Assembly (NCBI GenBank): GCA_002430925.1
Contig: DJDD01000025.1
Coordinates: 1-8,471, forward strand
DNA from: Flavobacteriales bacterium UBA5933
GTDB lineage: Bacteria; Bacteroidota; Bacteroidia; Flavobacteriales; Weeksellaceae
DNA: 8,471 bases
Direction of reading: 5' to 3'
Shown here: positions 6,710 to 8,471 of the stretch, one piece after another
How the letters are laid out: the number at the start of each line of letters is the position of its first letter
Position numbering within the stretch: the stretch's first letter is position 1
Notes under the pieces: model-generated
The model's input: only the letters and a program-made list of their open reading frames with translations
Told to the model about the DNA's origin: nothing
The model's database searches: none
Translations under genes and position numbers: made by a program

Positions 6710-7471
6710 TTAAAATAAGTTTGTTAGTATAATATCAAATGCAACATAATTTACACCATAAGGATGGCTATCTCCAATTAAGTTATTCATATAGCCTATA
6801 TTAAACTGAGCTGGAATATTCTGTGGCGAATATGAATAGTAAAACGTAAATCGACTTTCTTTATACTTAAAGTCCGACCATTCATCATCTTTAGAATCAT
6901 GTGCTGTTGCAAATAAACTCTCTGCACCACCTATCAGTTTATGTCTTTCATCTTCATCTAAATTATAGGTAACTTGTAATTTAAATCGACTTCTAAATTG
7001 CCAATCTTCCTCACTATTCTTAAAATCTTTTGTATAAAATCTACGTATATCTTGTCTTAGTGTAGGAGAAATTTTCCATTTATCTAATTTTAACTCATAA
7101 TTTATTCGTCCATACACTCTAAATTCTTGTGTCACCTCTTTTATTTCTTCACCAAAATCATTTGTGTCATATTCATTTTGTCTTCTATAACTTAATGCAA
7201 AAGAATATTTCCAATTTTTATTTATCTTCTTATAAAACTCTTGGTTCAACACCCAAATCGCATTTTTAGACAAAGGATTATATTTTCCATCTACACTTTT
7301 ACTTCCCCAACCAGTATATGTCATAGATTGCCATTTATCATTTATATCTTGCCTAACACCCAATGCAGACCATTGCACAACATCTGCTTTTCCCAATCCT
7401 GGAGGGCTTAATTGTGCATTTACATTCAACGACAATACCAATAAGAATACTATATATTTTAACTCTTTCAT
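6710..7471 (-). CDS. Outer-membrane beta-barrel-like protein, probably DUF2490 family
   Basis: The 253-residue product starts with a signal peptide (about 1-20, MKELKYIVFL...NVNAQ) ending at a typical Bacteroidota NAQ site. The mature part is built of alternating polar and aromatic strands, for example KYSFALSYRRQNEYD, TQEFRVYGRINYELK, WQFRSRFKLQVTYNL and ESRFTFYYSYSP. It ends in FDIILTNLF, a C-terminal phenylalanine strand as expected for a BAM-assembled barrel. The layout, including LRQDIRRFY and the Arg-rich strands, fits DUF2490, whose role is unknown. The ATG at 7469-7471 is preferred over an in-frame TTG three codons upstream because it gives the standard MK start. It is the second gene of a minus-strand pair, 15 nt after the other barrel gene. 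The barrel fold is fairly sure and the family name less so. Confidence 0.8.
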   Translation of the reverse strand: MKELKYIVFLLVLSLNVNAQLSPPGLGKADVVQWSALGVRQDINDKWQSMTYTGWGSKSVDGKYNPLSKNAIWVLNQEFYKKINKNWKYSFALSYRRQNEYDTNDFGEEIKEVTQEFRVYGRINYELKLDKWKISPTLRQDIRRFYTKDFKNSEEDWQFRSRFKLQVTYNLDEDERHKLIGGAESLFATAHDSKDDEWSDFKYKESRFTFYYSYSPQNIPAQFNIGYMNNLIGDSHPYGVNYVAFDIILTNLF

Positions 7472-7486
7472 TTTTTCCAAAAACTA

Positions 7487-8293
7487 TTACAATTCATAAA
7501 TTAGACGACCAAACAAACTAAAATTTTCTGAATGATGATTCACAGAAAAGCCATTCACCAAACCAACAGCTAGCTGTTCGTTCACTTTCAATTTTACTTC
7601 TGGATGTATCACCATAGAAAACTCATCATGTTCCAAAGCCTCATTAAACTCCAACCCAACATAATGTCCCGTTCCTGGCAGATTGTAATAAATAGAAGAA
7701 TTAAACTCCCAACGCATTCCCCATTCATCATGTTCAAAAGATTCTTCCAAAATAGGAGAAAAGAACAGTAAAGTATGCCAATTATTCCCCCAACGTTTAG
7801 CAGCGATAAAAAAAGGATTATAATTAGTCCCGACGACTATTTGTTTATCGTTAAAATTTTTAAAATCATTAAAATCTAATATCTGAGAATAACCTACAGC
7901 CAAAGTTGTTTGTGATTTTTCTGAAACATAAAAAGAATACTGAGATGAAAAACGAAGTGCTTCCAATTCATGATTCATTTTCTTAGCCTCGTTTTTTCTA
8001 TTATTATAAAAAGAAAAATCAGCTTCAACCTCTAGCCCCAATCTATCAACTGGTGCAAATTCATATTCCGTTAAATAAGTAAACTCGTTGTAGTTATTAT
8101 TTTTAGAAAACTCCATTCCAACATTCAATTCCTTTTCACCTTTTCTTGCTCCCAAATCTCTTACCAAATCCAAATACAATGGCTCTGCATGATGTACTTT
8201 TGGCAATTGTTTATTTTGTGCTTGTAATGTTATACCAGAAACAAAAAATAATAGAAACAGGAAATAAAAAAATCCTCTATTCATCTTTTTCAT
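7487..8293 (-). CDS. Outer-membrane beta-barrel-like protein with HAEPLYLDL N-terminal segment
   Basis: From the ATG at 8291-8293 the product has 268 residues. The signal peptide is MKKMNRGFFY...TLQAQ (1-26), with cleavage after AQ. Right behind it comes HHAEPLYLDLVRDLGARKGEKE (34-55), a segment I recall as conserved in flavobacterial homologues but cannot tie to a function. The rest alternates amphipathic strands such as YLTEYEFAPVDRLGLEVEADFSFY (73-96), LAVGYSQIL, HYVGLEFNEALE and the final FSLFGRLIYEL, as in porin-like barrels of about 12 strands. The frame stays open upstream to 8425, but that extension lies partly in repeat copy 3 and precedes the signal peptide, so it is excluded. A second ATG at 8282-8284 (MNRGFF) is also possible. 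No convincing promoter was found in 8294-8354. It is the first gene of the pair with the DUF2490-like barrel. Confidence 0.82.
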   Translation of the reverse strand: MKKMNRGFFYFLFLLFFVSGITLQAQNKQLPKVHHAEPLYLDLVRDLGARKGEKELNVGMEFSKNNNYNEFTYLTEYEFAPVDRLGLEVEADFSFYNNRKNEAKKMNHELEALRFSSQYSFYVSEKSQTTLAVGYSQILDFNDFKNFNDKQIVVGTNYNPFFIAAKRWGNNWHTLLFFSPILEESFEHDEWGMRWEFNSSIYYNLPGTGHYVGLEFNEALEHDEFSMVIHPEVKLKVNEQLAVGLVNGFSVNHHSENFSLFGRLIYEL

Positions 8294-8354
8294 GCAACAA
8301 AGTAACAAGACGAATATGGAAAGAATTGGGAATTTTATATTAGAACATTTTTTT

Positions 8355-8471
8355 GGGCAATCACTTCGTGCCGGGCTTTCCATTTCAATCTTTTCTAATT
8401 GGTGATTGCATTTCGAGAACCTCAATGACCAAGTTGAAATGCATACAATTAGAAAAGGATTTCCACTACAA
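8355..8471 (-). repeat. Dispersed palindromic repeat, copy 3 (right end cut by window)
   Basis: This copy points the other way: its tail (GGGCAATCACTTCGTGCCGG) is on the left and the hairpin on the right. The outer stem is CTTTTCTAATTG (8390-8401) with CAATTAGAAAAG (8446-8457), extended by ATT past one bulged G. Inside it TGCATTTC (8407-8414) pairs with GAAATGCA (8436-8443), or alternatively TTGGTGATTG with CAATGACCAA. The feet read TTTCCACTACAA on the right and CTTTCCATTTCAATC on the left. It lies about 60 nt upstream of the outer-membrane operon start. Confidence 0.83.

Noticed and set aside
6699..6712. Small inverted repeat (TAAACT/AGTTTA) at the stop codon of the DUF2490-like gene
   Set aside because: The stem is only 6 bp of almost pure A/T with no T-run after it on the minus strand, so it is not a credible terminator.
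8146..8343. Plus-strand 65-codon frame
   Set aside because: It is antisense to the signal peptide and N-terminus of the outer-membrane protein.
8294..8425. N-terminal extension (44 codons) of the outer-membrane protein gene
   Set aside because: The extension is partly repeat copy 3 and would place a second hydrophobic stretch ahead of a complete signal peptide. The ATG at 8291-8293 is a normal start.
1..8471. CRISPR array or integron attC sites suggested by the repeated palindromes
   Set aside because: The copies are kilobases apart with genes between them, with no regular spacers, no cas genes, no integrase and no typical attC core sites.

Overview
The window is AT-rich (roughly 70% A+T by eye), with close-packed genes and little Shine-Dalgarno signal. 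It has a TTTG / TAnnTTTG-type promoter and several outer-membrane and lipoprotein genes of Bacteroidota style. Together these point to a Flavobacteriaceae-like bacterium, probably aquatic or marine. No rRNA, tRNA, transposase or CRISPR array was seen.

Region 1 (about 87-3441, minus strand) is a complete compatible-solute ABC importer operon read proV-proW-proX. It encodes the ATPase with two CBS-like domains, the permease, and a lipoprotein-type glycine betaine/proline binding protein. The genes are 1 and 4 nt apart. A Bacteroidota promoter candidate lies about 350 nt upstream of proV, so the predicted leader is long (about 310 nt) and holds several hairpins. A weak intrinsic terminator follows proX.

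Region 2 (3647-6379, plus strand) is a four-gene set of envelope proteins I do not recognise: a small three-helix membrane protein, a one-helix membrane protein, a four-helix protein made of two similar halves (DUF3592-like), and a lipoprotein. The intergenic gaps are 32, 10 and 4 nt, and the set ends at a perfect 16-bp hairpin terminator. It looks like one transcription unit with a shared but unknown envelope role.

Region 3 (6710-8293, minus strand) is a two-gene operon for two outer-membrane beta-barrel-like proteins. The first gene carries a conserved-looking HAEPLYLDL...ARKGEKE segment and the second resembles the DUF2490 family.

Three copies of a dispersed palindromic repeat of about 110-125 bp lie at 1-86 (cut by the window edge), 6476-6582 and 8355-8471 (cut by the window edge). 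Each has a GC-richer tail (GCACGGTGCGAAGCAATTGCC-like) beside a long inverted repeat. The core sequence inside the hairpin is in opposite orientation relative to the tail in copy 3 compared with copies 1 and 2, and the short motifs at the two feet of the hairpin change together between copies. This repeat family is the least explained structure here. It sits at each end of the window and between the convergent units, and its copies bracket the outer-membrane gene pair.
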